Assembly: GCF_003458715.1 (NCBI RefSeq)
Contig: NZ_QRVI01000008.1
Location: forward strand, 1-64,000
Length of the DNA stretch: 64,000 nucleotides
Source: Eubacterium sp. AF22-8LB
GTDB lineage: Bacteria; Bacillota_I; Bacilli_A; Erysipelotrichales; Erysipelotrichaceae
Reading direction: 5' to 3'
In this document: positions 8,429 to 18,264 of the stretch, one piece after another
Position numbering within the stretch: the first letter of the stretch is position 1
Layout: each line of letters opens with the position of its first letter
Program-made: the position numbers and the translations under genes
The notes under the pieces: model-generated
Seen by the model: the letters and a program-made list of their open reading frames with translations, nothing else
The model's database searches: none
Told to the model about the DNA's origin: nothing

Positions 8429-9346
8429 ATGAAACCTTTTCTATTAGAACCTATTCATGATTACACAATTTGGGGAACCAATCATATCTCTAAAGCCAGA
8501 GGCATCGATGAAGACTATGGGACTTGGTGGGAAGTCAGTGCCCACCCCTATTGCTCAAACAAAATTGTTGGGACTGATAAAACATTAATGGAAATGATTC
8601 AAGAAAATCCGGATGAAGTATTAGGTAAAGGCTATACACTTCATGAAACATTGCGCCTTGCTTATCTAGATACAAAGGATGCTTTAAGCATTCAAGTTCA
8701 TCCCGAAGATGACTATGCCCTAGAACATTCAAACGATTATGGAAAATATGAAAGCTGGTATATTCTAGATGCCAAACCAGGCGCTACTCTAGTTGCCGGA
8801 ACAATAATCAATGATGCAGGTGAAATCAAAAATGCTTTAATGAACAATGATGTTGAAAAATATTTAAACAAAGTAAAAGTTCATAAAGGAGACTACATCA
8901 TCATTCCTAGTGGAATGCTTCATGCCTTAGGAAAAGACATCTTAGCTTTAGAAGTAGGTACAAACTCGAACACAACCTATCGTTTCTTTGACTACAACCG
9001 TAAAGGAAAAGATGGAAAAACACGTCCATTACATGTCAAAGAATCTTTTGATGTCACAAACTTCAATTTAAAACCTATCTTTGTTCCACAAAAACATGAA
9101 ACACACCGAATTGGAGATTGTCCTAACTTTACCGTAGATGAAGTTTATGCTGATTCTGATATAGATCTAACTTGTGATGAACATTACATGATTCTATCCA
9201 ATATTGATTCAGATTGTACAATCGTATGGAACAGTGAAGAAATTGTATTACCACAATATGACAGTCTATTTGTACCATTCGCATCTAAGAAAATCACAAT
9301 CAAACAAGGAGCACACCTATTAGTGTCAAATCCTAGAAAGGACTAA
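8429..9346 (+). CDS. manA: Mannose-6-phosphate isomerase, class I
   Basis: Interconverts mannose-6-phosphate and fructose-6-phosphate; a zinc-dependent cupin of 305 residues. Zinc ligands can be placed in SIQVHPEDDYA (Gln, His), KYESWYIL (Glu) and SGMLHALG (His). The short form matches the Bacillus ManA/Pmi type. The ATG overlaps neither neighbour: it begins one base after the deoC stop, with GAGGAAAAA inside the deoC end as RBS. The reductase gene starts 3 nt after its stop. Together these suggest supply of mannose- or deoxysugar-based precursors, though this link is an inference. Confidence 0.93.
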   Translation: MKPFLLEPIHDYTIWGTNHISKARGIDEDYGTWWEVSAHPYCSNKIVGTDKTLMEMIQENPDEVLGKGYTLHETLRLAYLDTKDALSIQVHPEDDYALEHSNDYGKYESWYILDAKPGATLVAGTIINDAGEIKNALMNNDVEKYLNKVKVHKGDYIIIPSGMLHALGKDILALEVGTNSNTTYRFFDYNRKGKDGKTRPLHVKESFDVTNFNLKPIFVPQKHETHRIGDCPNFTVDEVYADSDIDLTCDEHYMILSNIDSDCTIVWNSEEIVLPQYDSLFVPFASKKITIKQGAHLLVSNPRKD

Positions 9347-9348
9347 TT

Positions 9349-10221
9349 ATGAAAACGATTTTAGTTACCGGAGCTAACGGCTATATTGCTAGCTTAGTAA
9401 GAGCTCATCAAAAAGATAACTTCAACTGGATCTGCATGACAAGAAAGGATGCAGACCTTACAAATCCTGAAGACGTCAAAAGATTTGTAGCTTCTCAAGA
9501 TTTTGACATTTGTTTTCACACAGCTGCCAATGCGACTACTGCATTTTGTAATGAACATCCTGATTTAGTTCATAAAATCAATGTAGAAAGTACACAAGCT
9601 ATCATTGATTGTTGTAAAGAAAAAGGTGCCAAATTGATTTTCTGTTCAACCGAACAAGCCTTCAATGGAAAAGAAAATTGTGGTCCTTTTAAAGAAGACG
9701 AACCATTAAGTGCTGTGACTGTATATGGACAAAATAAAATCGAATGTGAAGAGTTGATTCAAAAACAATTGGATGATGCGATCATCTTACGCTTTACATG
9801 GATGATGGGACTAAGCTATCCAGGCATCAAGGCAAGTCCAAGTATCATTAAAAATGTTATGAATGCGCTAATCAGCCATACTCCAACATTATTTACCGTA
9901 AATGAAAAACGCGGCATGACATATGCCAAGCATTTAGCAGCACAATTTGATAAAATCACAGAACTTGAACCAGGCATTTATCATGTGGCATCAAAGAACA
10001 CTATGACCACATATGAATCTGCAAAATATGTAGCTAAAGCTTTAGGCGCAAGTGATGAACTCATTGAAGAAATCATTTTACCAAACAACGAACGATACCA
10101 AGATCGATTCAGAGATTATCGTTTAGATAGTGAAAAACTAGAAAGTCTTGGAATTCATTTTGCGACATTTGAAGAAGATGTAAATGAAATTCTAATGGAT
10201 TTTGGATGGAAGAAAAGTTAA
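9349..10221 (+). CDS. RmlD-like sugar-nucleotide reductase (extended SDR)
   Basis: NAD(P)-dependent extended short-chain dehydrogenase, 290 residues. The Rossmann motif is VTGANGYIAS near residues 5-14, the acceptor region has HTAANATT, and the catalytic YxxxK is YGQNK preceded by CSTEQAF (a Thr in the usual Ser/Thr position). The overall pattern matches dTDP-4-dehydrorhamnose reductase (RmlD), which makes dTDP-L-rhamnose. No rmlA, rmlB or rmlC is nearby, so the substrate may be another sugar nucleotide. It is the third gene of the deoC-manA unit, 2 nt after manA. Confidence 0.75.
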   Translation: MKTILVTGANGYIASLVRAHQKDNFNWICMTRKDADLTNPEDVKRFVASQDFDICFHTAANATTAFCNEHPDLVHKINVESTQAIIDCCKEKGAKLIFCSTEQAFNGKENCGPFKEDEPLSAVTVYGQNKIECEELIQKQLDDAIILRFTWMMGLSYPGIKASPSIIKNVMNALISHTPTLFTVNEKRGMTYAKHLAAQFDKITELEPGIYHVASKNTMTTYESAKYVAKALGASDELIEEIILPNNERYQDRFRDYRLDSEKLESLGIHFATFEEDVNEILMDFGWKKS

Positions 10222-10243
10222 AATAGCTTGTAGGAGGCTATTT

Positions 10244-10660
10244 ATGACTATACTTGAGGAAAACGTTAAAAAATATTACCAAAGCGGATATAACTGTTCA
10301 GAAACACTACTTCATGCCTGCAATGAAACATATCATTTAGATATTTCAGAGGAAGACATGAAAATGATGGCTGGATTTGGTGGCGGCATGTTTATTGGAA
10401 GTACATGTGGTGCATTAGTCGGATCGATTGCGGCCCTATCAAAAATGGTATGCAAAACAAAAGCACATGAAATGTTACCTGAATTAAGACCTTTAATTCA
10501 AAAACATACACGTAACTTTAAAGAACTATTAGGCAGTTTAGATTGTGCTCACATCAAACCTGTACATCATAGTACGGATCCAAACATCAAATGTATGAAC
10601 ACTTGTTTATTAGCGGCAAAAGCACTAGAAAAAACAATTGAGGAAGAACACCTATTATAG
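10244..10660 (+). CDS. C_GCAxxG_C_C family protein (putative redox protein)
   Basis: A 138-residue protein of the C_GCAxxG_C_C family (Pfam PF09719). The defining cysteines are in GYNCSETL, GSTCGALVGS, LDCAHI and IKCMNTCLLA, with a Gly-rich FGGGMFIGS before the central Cys. Members are often found with oxidoreductases and are thought to bind a metal or redox centre, but their function is not established. A strong TAGGAGG lies 6 nt before the ATG. It is the last gene of the deoC unit and its 3' end forms part of the terminator. Confidence 0.8.
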   Translation: MTILEENVKKYYQSGYNCSETLLHACNETYHLDISEEDMKMMAGFGGGMFIGSTCGALVGSIAALSKMVCKTKAHEMLPELRPLIQKHTRNFKELLGSLDCAHIKPVHHSTDPNIKCMNTCLLAAKALEKTIEEEHLL

Positions 10661-10676
10661 GATTCTTCCTCTTTTC
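10640..10676 (+). terminator. Terminator of the deoC operon
   Basis: GAGGAAGAA (10640-10648) pairs with TTCTTCCTC (10663-10671), followed by TTTTCTT. It overlaps the end of the C_GCAxxG_C_C gene and separates it from the convergent hflX. Confidence 0.8.
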
Positions 10677-11903
10677 TTATATTCGTAATAACCTGTCTAC
10701 TCGATGAATCAAATCTTGTTGAATACTAAAATCAACCTCAATCCCATCCTCTTTATATTCCTGCTTATGCACCTTACCATTGGTATGAATATAATCAAGT
10801 ACACTTACCTTTTCATAAGGAATCACAACATGTAAAGTTTCCATATGAAATAATTCCTTTTCAATTTCTTGCTTTAAAAACTCAATACTCGACTTTTCCT
10901 TGGCACAAATATAAATACGATTCTCTACACGTTTTGGATATTCAATATTTGTCTGATCACACTTGTTGTAAACATAAAGATATGGAACTTTCTCACAACC
11001 AATTTCCTTTAATGTTTCTTCACAAACCTGAAGTTTGCTATCCTTATGTTCATTTGAAATATCCACTACTTTTAAGATCAAATCTGAAACCACAGCTTCC
11101 TCAAGTGTGGAATGAAAGGCCTGCACCAAACTGTGTGGTAAATCACTAATAAATCCAACTGTATCACTTAAAGTAAATACATTATGGTTTTCTGTTTCAA
11201 TTTGACGTGTTGAAGTTGTCAAAGTCGCAAATAACATATCCTTTTCAAATACCGACTTATCTTCATTCACAAACCCATTCATAATACTAGATTTACCTGC
11301 ATTGGTATAACCCGTTAGTGCTACACTTTTGACCATGCCTTTTTTACGCTGATTACGCTGTACACTTCTTTGCGTATGAATCCTATCCAATTCTTTTTCG
11401 ACAAAATGAATCTTACCCTCAATTCTTCGTGCATCCAGTTCAATCTTCTTTTCTCCTGTTCCTTTGTTTCTAGAACCACCACGCTGTCTATCCATATGTT
11501 TATAGCTTCCTTGAAGTCTAGGCAACAAATATTTAAGTCTTGCACACTCAACTTGAAGCATACTCTCCTTTGTCTTTGCACGAGACGCAAAGATTTCTAG
11601 TATCAAAGCACTCTTATCCATGACTTCACAATCAAAAAAGTCAGATAGATTTCTTTGTACCGAAGGTGAAATAGCTTCTAATACAAGAACCATACTACAT
11701 TTCTGGTCTTCTAGAATGCGTTTAACCTCTTCAATCTTACCAGGATTCATATAATACTTTTTATGAGGATGCTCCAGATTCTGTGAAACACTCATACAAA
11801 TGTCAATATCACACGCTAGAGCTAATTCTTTCATTTCCTCCATTCTCTCTTCAAAGGAATGGCTTGTGTATGTTTGTACACCAATCAATATTGCTTTTTC
11901 CAT
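10677..11903 (-). CDS. hflX: GTPase HflX
   Basis: A ribosome-associated GTPase of 408 residues that splits stalled ribosomes under stress in other bacteria. The N-terminal HflX domain (about 1-190) includes YYMNPGKIEE and a Gly/Arg-rich linker before a coiled helix. The G domain has G1 GYTNAGKSS, G2 in LFATLTTSTRQ, G3 DTVGFI and G4 NKCD. Many HflX carry T-L-D-x-T-x-R at G2; here it is TLTTSTR, a mild departure. The gene converges on the deoC operon, and its ATG has no obvious strong SD. The G1/G3/G4 motifs make the call safe. Confidence 0.92.
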   Translation of the reverse strand: MEKAILIGVQTYTSHSFEERMEEMKELALACDIDICMSVSQNLEHPHKKYYMNPGKIEEVKRILEDQKCSMVLVLEAISPSVQRNLSDFFDCEVMDKSALILEIFASRAKTKESMLQVECARLKYLLPRLQGSYKHMDRQRGGSRNKGTGEKKIELDARRIEGKIHFVEKELDRIHTQRSVQRNQRKKGMVKSVALTGYTNAGKSSIMNGFVNEDKSVFEKDMLFATLTTSTRQIETENHNVFTLSDTVGFISDLPHSLVQAFHSTLEEAVVSDLILKVVDISNEHKDSKLQVCEETLKEIGCEKVPYLYVYNKCDQTNIEYPKRVENRIYICAKEKSSIEFLKQEIEKELFHMETLHVVIPYEKVSVLDYIHTNGKVHKQEYKEDGIEVDFSIQQDLIHRVDRLLRI

Positions 11904-11911
11904 AAATGTAT

Positions 11912-11940
11912 TTTATCATACGATGCTAAAATGTTATAAT
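11912..11940 (+). promoter_or_regulatory. Promoter of the glycosyltransferase / phosphodiesterase unit
   Basis: A consensus TATAAT (11935-11940) with a weak TTTATC (11912-11917) 17 nt upstream. It lies in the short gap divergent from hflX. Confidence 0.55.
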
Positions 11941-11959
11941 AATTCCTGAGGTGAATTCC

Positions 11960-12835
11960 ATGAAAATAGCTTATTTAATGCACTATATGAAAAAAAATTT
12001 TGAAGAAATAACAGAAAATCTAGACATATTAATTAATCAAGGTGATGATGTTTATATTATGGTCAACGATGATGATCTACGTGATGATTTGATTCTATCC
12101 TATTGTGATACGCCAAACCTTCATGTTGCTCATCACCAACAAACAGCACTTCCAGCCGATATGTCACTACCTAGAGGCTTTATTGTATTGATGAAAGATG
12201 CTTTGGAATATGAAAAAGAAGATGGATCTTTTACTTATGATCGATTCATCACAATGACAGATGGTATGATCCCTACAAAATCAAAAGCACAACTTGTAGA
12301 ATATCTAGAAGAACATGAAGATAAAGATATCTATTATGAAGTGGATAATTCAGATGAGAATGAAGAAGTAAAGAAAAGATTTGAAAACTATGCCTTCTTT
12401 ACTAACTCTTATGATTTCCAAAAATCAAAAACCATTCGTGCCATGAATAAAATGACATCCAGTCTTGTTCATTCCTTTAAAAAGCGTGAAATTGAAGACA
12501 CAATCTATATCAGCTATCCTTGGTTTGTATTAACACATGAAAGCGCACAAGCTTTGGCAGATAATCTAGCCTATTGTTCAAATACATTTAAAATGTGTCT
12601 ATATCCAGAAGAAATGGCCATTGCGACAATGTTACACAAATTTTCAGATGTAGATCATCACAATGAAAACATTTGGACCGTAGGAAAAGATGGAGAATAC
12701 AAACTTCAAAAGCCAATGGAAAATGTAGAATTAGACGCAATCAAAAAGTCTACTTATTTTGCAGCTCTAGCTCATAGTGATGATAATCTTCAAGTTTATG
12801 AAGACTATTTTGATGCCTACACATGCGAATCGTAA
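11960..12835 (+). CDS. Core-2/I-branching (GT14)-like glycosyltransferase
   Basis: A protein of about 291 residues that I recognise only by pattern. It starts MKIAYLMHY, as in beta-1,6-N-acetylglucosaminyltransferase-type GT14 proteins. It later has YDRFITMTDGMIP (normally 'ISGxDyPl'), SYPWFVLTHESAQAL (like 'GSqWwsLtrecv') and LYPEEMAIATML (like 'pDEsfFqT'). The Glu in that last motif would be the catalytic base. The best start is the ATG at 11960 with GAGGTG 6 nt upstream. It overlaps the next gene by 13 nt. Its acceptor is unknown; a role in cell-surface glycans is an inference. Confidence 0.5.
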   Translation: MKIAYLMHYMKKNFEEITENLDILINQGDDVYIMVNDDDLRDDLILSYCDTPNLHVAHHQQTALPADMSLPRGFIVLMKDALEYEKEDGSFTYDRFITMTDGMIPTKSKAQLVEYLEEHEDKDIYYEVDNSDENEEVKKRFENYAFFTNSYDFQKSKTIRAMNKMTSSLVHSFKKREIEDTIYISYPWFVLTHESAQALADNLAYCSNTFKMCLYPEEMAIATMLHKFSDVDHHNENIWTVGKDGEYKLQKPMENVELDAIKKSTYFAALAHSDDNLQVYEDYFDAYTCES

Positions 12836-13314
12836 TTGTTTCAGATAATCATGGAAATCCAGATATCCTAAAAATTCTTTACCACATCTATTCTTCACTC
12901 TATAAAGACAATGTAAAATTTATACATTTGGGTGATTCTCAAGCTACAAACATTAATGATTTAAATAACTTCATATGTGTTAAAGGAAATAATGATACAT
13001 TAGATTTACCTAAATCTCAAAGAATAACTGTTTTAGACAAACGCATCCATTTCTCACATGGAGATGAAGGTTTGGATGAAATAAAAAACGATATCGATCA
13101 ACATCATCCCGATATCTATCTTTATGGACATACGCATTTAGTCAAAGAACAAATCTACAACAATTGTCTGATTCTAAATCCAGGCTCCATTACACTTCCT
13201 AGAGACGATTGGCATGGATCTTATATCATTCTAACAATCGATAAGAAAGTTACATATAAAGTGGTTCGAATCAATGTAGAAACTTTCTTAAACCAATATC
13301 AATGTTTCATTTAA
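12823..13314 (+). CDS. YfcE/MJ0936-type metallophosphoesterase
   Basis: A calcineurin-like phosphodiesterase of 163 residues. The metal-binding motifs are in order: SDNHGN (D-x-H), HLGDS (GD), KGNND (GNxD/H), FSHGDE and YGHTH. This matches the small YfcE family, which hydrolyses phosphodiesters such as bis-pNPP in vitro; the physiological substrate is unclear. It starts inside the glycosyltransferase gene (13-nt overlap) without a good SD, so translation is probably coupled. Confidence 0.88.
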   Translation: MRIVIVSDNHGNPDILKILYHIYSSLYKDNVKFIHLGDSQATNINDLNNFICVKGNNDTLDLPKSQRITVLDKRIHFSHGDEGLDEIKNDIDQHHPDIYLYGHTHLVKEQIYNNCLILNPGSITLPRDDWHGSYIILTIDKKVTYKVVRINVETFLNQYQCFI

Positions 13315-13316
13315 TA

Positions 13317-13349
13317 AGGCAGCCAATTAATCGGCTGCCTGTTTCTTTT
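13317..13349. terminator. Bidirectional terminator between the phosphodiesterase and galE
   Basis: AGGCAGCC (13317-13324) pairs with GGCTGCCT (13333-13340), followed by GTTTCTTTTA on the plus strand and preceded by TTATT on the other. It can serve both convergent units. Confidence 0.75.
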
Positions 13350-14349
13350 ATTTAATAAATTGTTTTGCGAAATTCCATGTATCTCTACACATATCATCCA
13401 AGTTCTTTTCTGCTACCCAGCCAAGTTCAACTTTTGCACGAGTAGGATCTGCATAACAAGTCGCAATATCTCCTGCACGTCTAGGTTTGATCACATAAGG
13501 AATCTTAATACCATTCACTCTTTCAAAGGCATGTACAATATCTAATACACTATAACCTTTTCCTGTTCCCAAGTTACAAATATGAACACCTGGCGTATTG
13601 TACTTTTCAATCGCAAGTACATGACCCTTAGCTAAATCAACGACATGAATGTAGTCACGAACACCTGTTCCATCCGGCGTATCATAATCATCTCCAAATA
13701 CACCAAGTTCAGGAAGTTCACCTGTTGCCACCTTCATAATATATGGCAGCAAGTTATTTGGGATTCCCTTTGGATTTTCACCAATCAATCCCGATTCATG
13801 AGCTCCAATTGGATTAAAATAACGAAGTAGAGTTACACTCATTTCTGGATTGGCGAACTGTACATCCGTTAAAATTCTTTCCATCATAGCCTTCGTTGAA
13901 CCATATGGATTGGTTGTTTCACCTAGCTTGCAGTCTTCTGTTAAAGGAACCACTTCTGGATCTCCATAAACAGTAGCACTTGAGCTAAATACAATACTTG
14001 GTACATGATATTTTTTCATCATTTTGGCAACCACTAAAGTTGTCATCAAGTTATTTGTATAATACTCAATTGGCTTTTGAACACTTTCACCAACCGCTTT
14101 AAAAGCAGCACAATGAATAACCGCATCCAATTTATTTTCTGCAAATACAGACTCTGTCTTTTCTTCATCTAACACATTAAATTCATAAAACTTAACATGC
14201 TTTTCTGTAATCTTATAGATTGAATCCAATACATCTGGTTTTGAATTGGAGAAATCATCAATCACAACAACGTTATGACCATTTTCTAACAATTCAACAC
14301 AAATATGACTACCAATATATCCGGTTCCACCTGTTACTAAAATATTCAT
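13348..14349 (-). CDS. galE: UDP-glucose 4-epimerase
   Basis: Converts UDP-galactose to UDP-glucose in the Leloir pathway. A 333-residue extended SDR: the NAD-binding GGTGYIGS is at residues 7-14, the active-site Ser/Thr region is FSSSATVYG, the catalytic YGSTK follows, and RYFNPIGAH and the C-terminal GARRAGD-like PRRAGDIA are family marks. It is last in galT-galM-galK-galE; its ATG overlaps the galK stop (TAATG), so it is translationally coupled. The length is normal. Confidence 0.97.
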   Translation of the reverse strand: MNILVTGGTGYIGSHICVELLENGHNVVVIDDFSNSKPDVLDSIYKITEKHVKFYEFNVLDEEKTESVFAENKLDAVIHCAAFKAVGESVQKPIEYYTNNLMTTLVVAKMMKKYHVPSIVFSSSATVYGDPEVVPLTEDCKLGETTNPYGSTKAMMERILTDVQFANPEMSVTLLRYFNPIGAHESGLIGENPKGIPNNLLPYIMKVATGELPELGVFGDDYDTPDGTGVRDYIHVVDLAKGHVLAIEKYNTPGVHICNLGTGKGYSVLDIVHAFERVNGIKIPYVIKPRRAGDIATCYADPTRAKVELGWVAEKNLDDMCRDTWNFAKQFIK

Positions 14350-15629
14350 TAGTCAATAACCTTGCAGCCACCTAATTTTCTGACTTTTAAGATGTGGCAG
14401 CTTCCCTTTCCGAATACTTTTTCAATTTCTTCTTTATATGTTTCTACATAGCTATTTTCAACAAAAGCCTGAATCGTTCCGGCAAAACCTCCACCATGAA
14501 CACGACATACACCATGATCTTTTAAAATCATTTCAGACATAGCTAAACCTAAAGATACAGCCTGGTTTTTATAGTCAAAGTCTGCATATACGTTTTGAAG
14601 GAACTTGTAGCTTGAATTCCCTGATTCTTGAATCAATGTTTTGAATCCTTCAAAATCATCATTGTTCAATCTTTCTACGATTGTATTAACACGTCTATTT
14701 TCATTGAAGAAATGGATAGCTCTTAAGATTGCACGATCATTATTTAGAGCAGTTCTTAAGTTTGCGATATTTGCATAGAACTCATTTTCATCCACTTCAC
14801 GAAGAACTTCCTTACCAAAATAGTGAGCTACCTCTTTCATTTCTTGTGGTACTGCACCATAGGCATCTGTTAAATCGGCATGGCTTCCCTTTGTATCTAC
14901 GATACATAAACTGTGATCATATTTTGAGAAATCAACATTTACACTATTTACGATTGGATTTGAAGTATCTTTAAAATCAATTGAAATCAATCCACCTACA
15001 GCACAAGCACATTGGTCCATCAATCCACATGGTTTTCCAAAATATACATTTTCTGCAAATTGACCCACTTTAGCAATTGTAACCATATCAATTTTCATAT
15101 CATTATATAATCCGTCAATAATCGTTCCGATAATGGATTCGAATGCTGCAGAACTTGATAGTCCAGCCCCCATTAATACATCACTTGTGATGAAAGCTTT
15201 GAATCCACCTACGTTATAGCCTAATTCTTTTAATTTATAGACAACACCACGAATCAAGGCTTCACTGGTTCCTAGTTCATTTTCTTTTTTGTCTAAATCA
15301 TTTAAATCAATTGGCTGAATATCAAAGTCATCAGAAATAACTTTGATTACGTTATCCTGTTTAGATACGATTCCAATCGCATCTAAGTTGATAGATCCTG
15401 CAAGTACACAACCATGTTGGTGGTCTGTATGATTTCCTGAGATTTCACTTCTTCCAGCAGCACTATAAATACTAACTTCATCTTCTCCAAATAATGCTTG
15501 GTATTTATCTAATGCAGCTGCATAGCGTTGTTTTTGGTATTCCAATAAACTTGGATCTGCATATAGATCTTCAATTAATGCATCATATTTTCCTGATACT
15601 ACTTGTTCTTTAATTTCTGTTGTTTTCAT
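14349..15629 (-). CDS. galK: Galactokinase
   Basis: Phosphorylates galactose at C1 with ATP. A GHMP-family kinase of 426 residues, near the upper end of the family length. The galactose-binding motif is seen as GRSEISGNHTDHQHG, the ATP-binding GHMP motif as MGAGLSSSAAFE, the catalytic Asp region as GKPCGLMDQCACAVGG, and the C-terminal RVHGGGFAGTI as motif 3. It overlaps galM by 4 nt and galE by 1 nt. In this operon it supplies galactose-1-phosphate to GalT. Confidence 0.97.
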   Translation of the reverse strand: MKTTEIKEQVVSGKYDALIEDLYADPSLLEYQKQRYAAALDKYQALFGEDEVSIYSAAGRSEISGNHTDHQHGCVLAGSINLDAIGIVSKQDNVIKVISDDFDIQPIDLNDLDKKENELGTSEALIRGVVYKLKELGYNVGGFKAFITSDVLMGAGLSSSAAFESIIGTIIDGLYNDMKIDMVTIAKVGQFAENVYFGKPCGLMDQCACAVGGLISIDFKDTSNPIVNSVNVDFSKYDHSLCIVDTKGSHADLTDAYGAVPQEMKEVAHYFGKEVLREVDENEFYANIANLRTALNNDRAILRAIHFFNENRRVNTIVERLNNDDFEGFKTLIQESGNSSYKFLQNVYADFDYKNQAVSLGLAMSEMILKDHGVCRVHGGGFAGTIQAFVENSYVETYKEEIEKVFGKGSCHILKVRKLGGCKVID

Positions 15630-16639
15630 TTTCTTACCTCGAATGTATATGTTGTTTCTTCTTCAAATACTTGTCCTGCTTTTAATAAAACGCTTGGATT
15701 CTTTTCTTTATGAATCGAATCGGCAATATAGCTTGTTTCAATACACAATCCATCTTGTGGATGCATAATCTTACCATATTTATCTGTCTGTCCATCTAAG
15801 TAGTTGGCACTATAGATTTGTGCCGTTGGATATGTAGTCGATACTTTTAATTCGATGCCACTTAATGGGCTGTATAAACATACTTGATTTTCTTTTGTAT
15901 CAAATACATATGGATGATCATAACCTCTTGCGATGATTAATTGTTCATCCTCTAAATGAATAAAATCTCCAATTCTTTTTTCTGTATTAAAATCAAATGC
16001 AGTCTCTTTAACATCTCTTAATTCACCTGTATATAATCCATCTGGATCCACGCAACCAAATTTAGATGCTGAAATTCGTAATGTATGATCATCAATATTC
16101 GATGCATGTCCATTTAAATTGAAATAGCCATGATTTGTGATATTGATTAAAGTATCCTTGTCACTAACACCACTATATTGAATATGTAAACTTGATTCAT
16201 CTAGCCAATAGATCGCATAGAAATCTAATGTTCCAGGATAGCCTTCTTCTCCATCTTTTGATACATAATGGAATTTAATGCCATCTTCAATTAAAGAGTA
16301 ATCAAATACCTTATAAGAGAATCCCTCAATGCCTCCATGTAATGAGTTTGGCCCATTATTGATGGGTACATGATATTCTGTATCGTTAATTGTGAATGTA
16401 CCTTTTTCAATACGATTACATACTCGTCCTACTAATGCGTTTAAATAGGTTCCGTCTCGCTTTTGATAGTCACTTACATTTTCAAATCCTAAGATACAAT
16501 CACAGTCTTGATCATTCTTATCTTTCGTTACAATCTTTAAAAGAGTACATCCAAAGTTTGTAACTTCTACAGTTAAATGTGAATTTGAAATCGATAATAC
16601 ATCAATTCCATTCTCTAATCTTTCTTTTACCTCTACCAT
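15626..16639 (-). CDS. galM: Aldose 1-epimerase (mutarotase)
   Basis: Interconverts beta- and alpha-galactose before galactokinase. 337 residues, of the usual GalM beta-sandwich length. The active-site His residues are in PNSLHGGIEGF (first His) and ITNHGYFNLNGH (second His); the catalytic Glu is in CIETSYIADS near the C-terminus. It overlaps galT by 7 nt and galK by 4 nt, so it is within the gal operon. GalM is only useful here if free galactose occurs in the cell, which matters for how the PTS lactose genes next door are read. Confidence 0.95.
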   Translation of the reverse strand: MVEVKERLENGIDVLSISNSHLTVEVTNFGCTLLKIVTKDKNDQDCDCILGFENVSDYQKRDGTYLNALVGRVCNRIEKGTFTINDTEYHVPINNGPNSLHGGIEGFSYKVFDYSLIEDGIKFHYVSKDGEEGYPGTLDFYAIYWLDESSLHIQYSGVSDKDTLINITNHGYFNLNGHASNIDDHTLRISASKFGCVDPDGLYTGELRDVKETAFDFNTEKRIGDFIHLEDEQLIIARGYDHPYVFDTKENQVCLYSPLSGIELKVSTTYPTAQIYSANYLDGQTDKYGKIMHPQDGLCIETSYIADSIHKEKNPSVLLKAGQVFEEETTYTFEVRK

Positions 16640-18096
16640 AATGTCTTTACAAATCGGCTAAAGCCGTCCATCCCTTCATCATCCATTTTATATACACCGG
16701 CATTCTCTAATACAGATACGAATTTCTTTGTGACTTCCATCTCCATGAATGTATCCACATTTGTATAAGAGCATGTCTTCAAGTATTCATACCAGTCTTT
16801 ATGTTTTTCTAATTCTGGATAAGAATCAAATTCTGCTTTTCCAGATAAACATAATTTAATTTGTTCTAACTCCGTTTTTAATCGTGCTGGCAAAATAGCC
16901 AATCCCATAACTTCAATCAAACCAATATTTTCTTTTTTGATATGGTGATGTTCTGAGTGAGGATGGAAGATTCCTAATGGATATTCTTCTGTCGTACGAT
17001 TGTTACGAAGTACTACATCCATCTGATATTTGCCATCTTTCTTTCTAACGATTGGAGTCACTGTATTATGACGAACGCCAGATTCATTGGCGATGATATC
17101 TAAGCTTTCATCACTATATGTACACCATGTTTCAAAGATTTTAGTTGCTAGATCCAATACGTTTTCTTTTGATTCAGATGTTAATCGAAGTGTTGATAGT
17201 GGCCAGTAAAGCATATCTACTTGTACATCCTTATATGTATAGCTCTTAACAACCTTTGCGTCTTCCATTGGAAAATGATGTCTTCCACCTTGATAGTGAT
17301 CATGACTCAAAATAGATCCACCAACGATAGGAAGATCTGCATTACTTCCAATCATATAGTGTGGGAATTTATCAATAAATGCGAATAAATGCTCAAATGT
17401 AGAACGATCCATCTTCATTGGTGTATGTTCACTATTAAATACGATACAGTGTTCATTGTAGTACACATATGGTGAATATTGTAAATTGTATGTATGTCCA
17501 TTTAGATCTAGTGGTATAATACGATGCGTCTGTCTAGCTGGATGATTTAAATTACCCGCAAAGCCAACATTTTCCTTACATAATAAACATGATGGATAAC
17601 TCGTACTTACAGCATTTTTTGCCTTTGCGATTTCCTTAGGATCCTTTTCAGGTTTTGATAAGTTGATCGTAATTTGAATATCTCCATATTTACAGAAATG
17701 TGTAAAACTGATATTCTTGTCAATTCTTGATTTACGAATATAATTTGAATCAATACTCAACTTATAGAAGTAATCTGTTGCATCTTTAGGATTCAAAGAA
17801 TATAGACTCTTAAAAGTATTCACAACTTCGCTTGGTCTAGGCATTATACAATTCATAATGCGAGTATCTAGTAAATCTTTTTCAGTTACAGTATCCTGAA
17901 TCATACCTTTTTCAACTGCATAATCTAACATAAAATCTAGAATCTCATAGATAGAACAGTCTTCTACTTGTTCTCTTTTAAATTCATGGATGTCAAATAG
18001 ATCAATCAATAAATTTGCAGAATAATCATAATCGTAATCTTCAATCATTCCATTTTCTAGAGCATACTCTAATAACTGGTTAATTTTTGTATTCAT
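16633..18096 (-). CDS. galT: UDP-glucose-hexose-1-phosphate uridylyltransferase, type 2
   Basis: Exchanges UMP between UDP-glucose and galactose-1-phosphate. About 487 residues, the length of the Firmicutes type 2 GalT rather than the about 350-residue HIT-type enzyme. Family marks include PSCLLCKENVGFAGN and a His-rich ILSHDHYQGGRHHFP near the active site. The start is set by AAGGAG 5 nt before an ATG at 18096; the open frame extends further upstream but without an SD. It is the first gene of the gal operon, about 170 nt after a promoter with a catabolite-response element. Confidence 0.96.
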   Translation of the reverse strand: MNTKINQLLEYALENGMIEDYDYDYSANLLIDLFDIHEFKREQVEDCSIYEILDFMLDYAVEKGMIQDTVTEKDLLDTRIMNCIMPRPSEVVNTFKSLYSLNPKDATDYFYKLSIDSNYIRKSRIDKNISFTHFCKYGDIQITINLSKPEKDPKEIAKAKNAVSTSYPSCLLCKENVGFAGNLNHPARQTHRIIPLDLNGHTYNLQYSPYVYYNEHCIVFNSEHTPMKMDRSTFEHLFAFIDKFPHYMIGSNADLPIVGGSILSHDHYQGGRHHFPMEDAKVVKSYTYKDVQVDMLYWPLSTLRLTSESKENVLDLATKIFETWCTYSDESLDIIANESGVRHNTVTPIVRKKDGKYQMDVVLRNNRTTEEYPLGIFHPHSEHHHIKKENIGLIEVMGLAILPARLKTELEQIKLCLSGKAEFDSYPELEKHKDWYEYLKTCSYTNVDTFMEMEVTKKFVSVLENAGVYKMDDEGMDGFSRFVKTLW

Positions 18097-18264
18097 TTCT
18101 TCTCCTTCCATACAAACAAAATCAATCATTTTTATAATAGACAAATCTCTTTCCCTGCTACACATCAACAAAAATAATGATCAATTATTCATTTATTTAT
18201 ATACGGCTCATCATCAATATTATGCAGATGTGGTTATAAATTTAAGATTTTTCCATTCGATTTT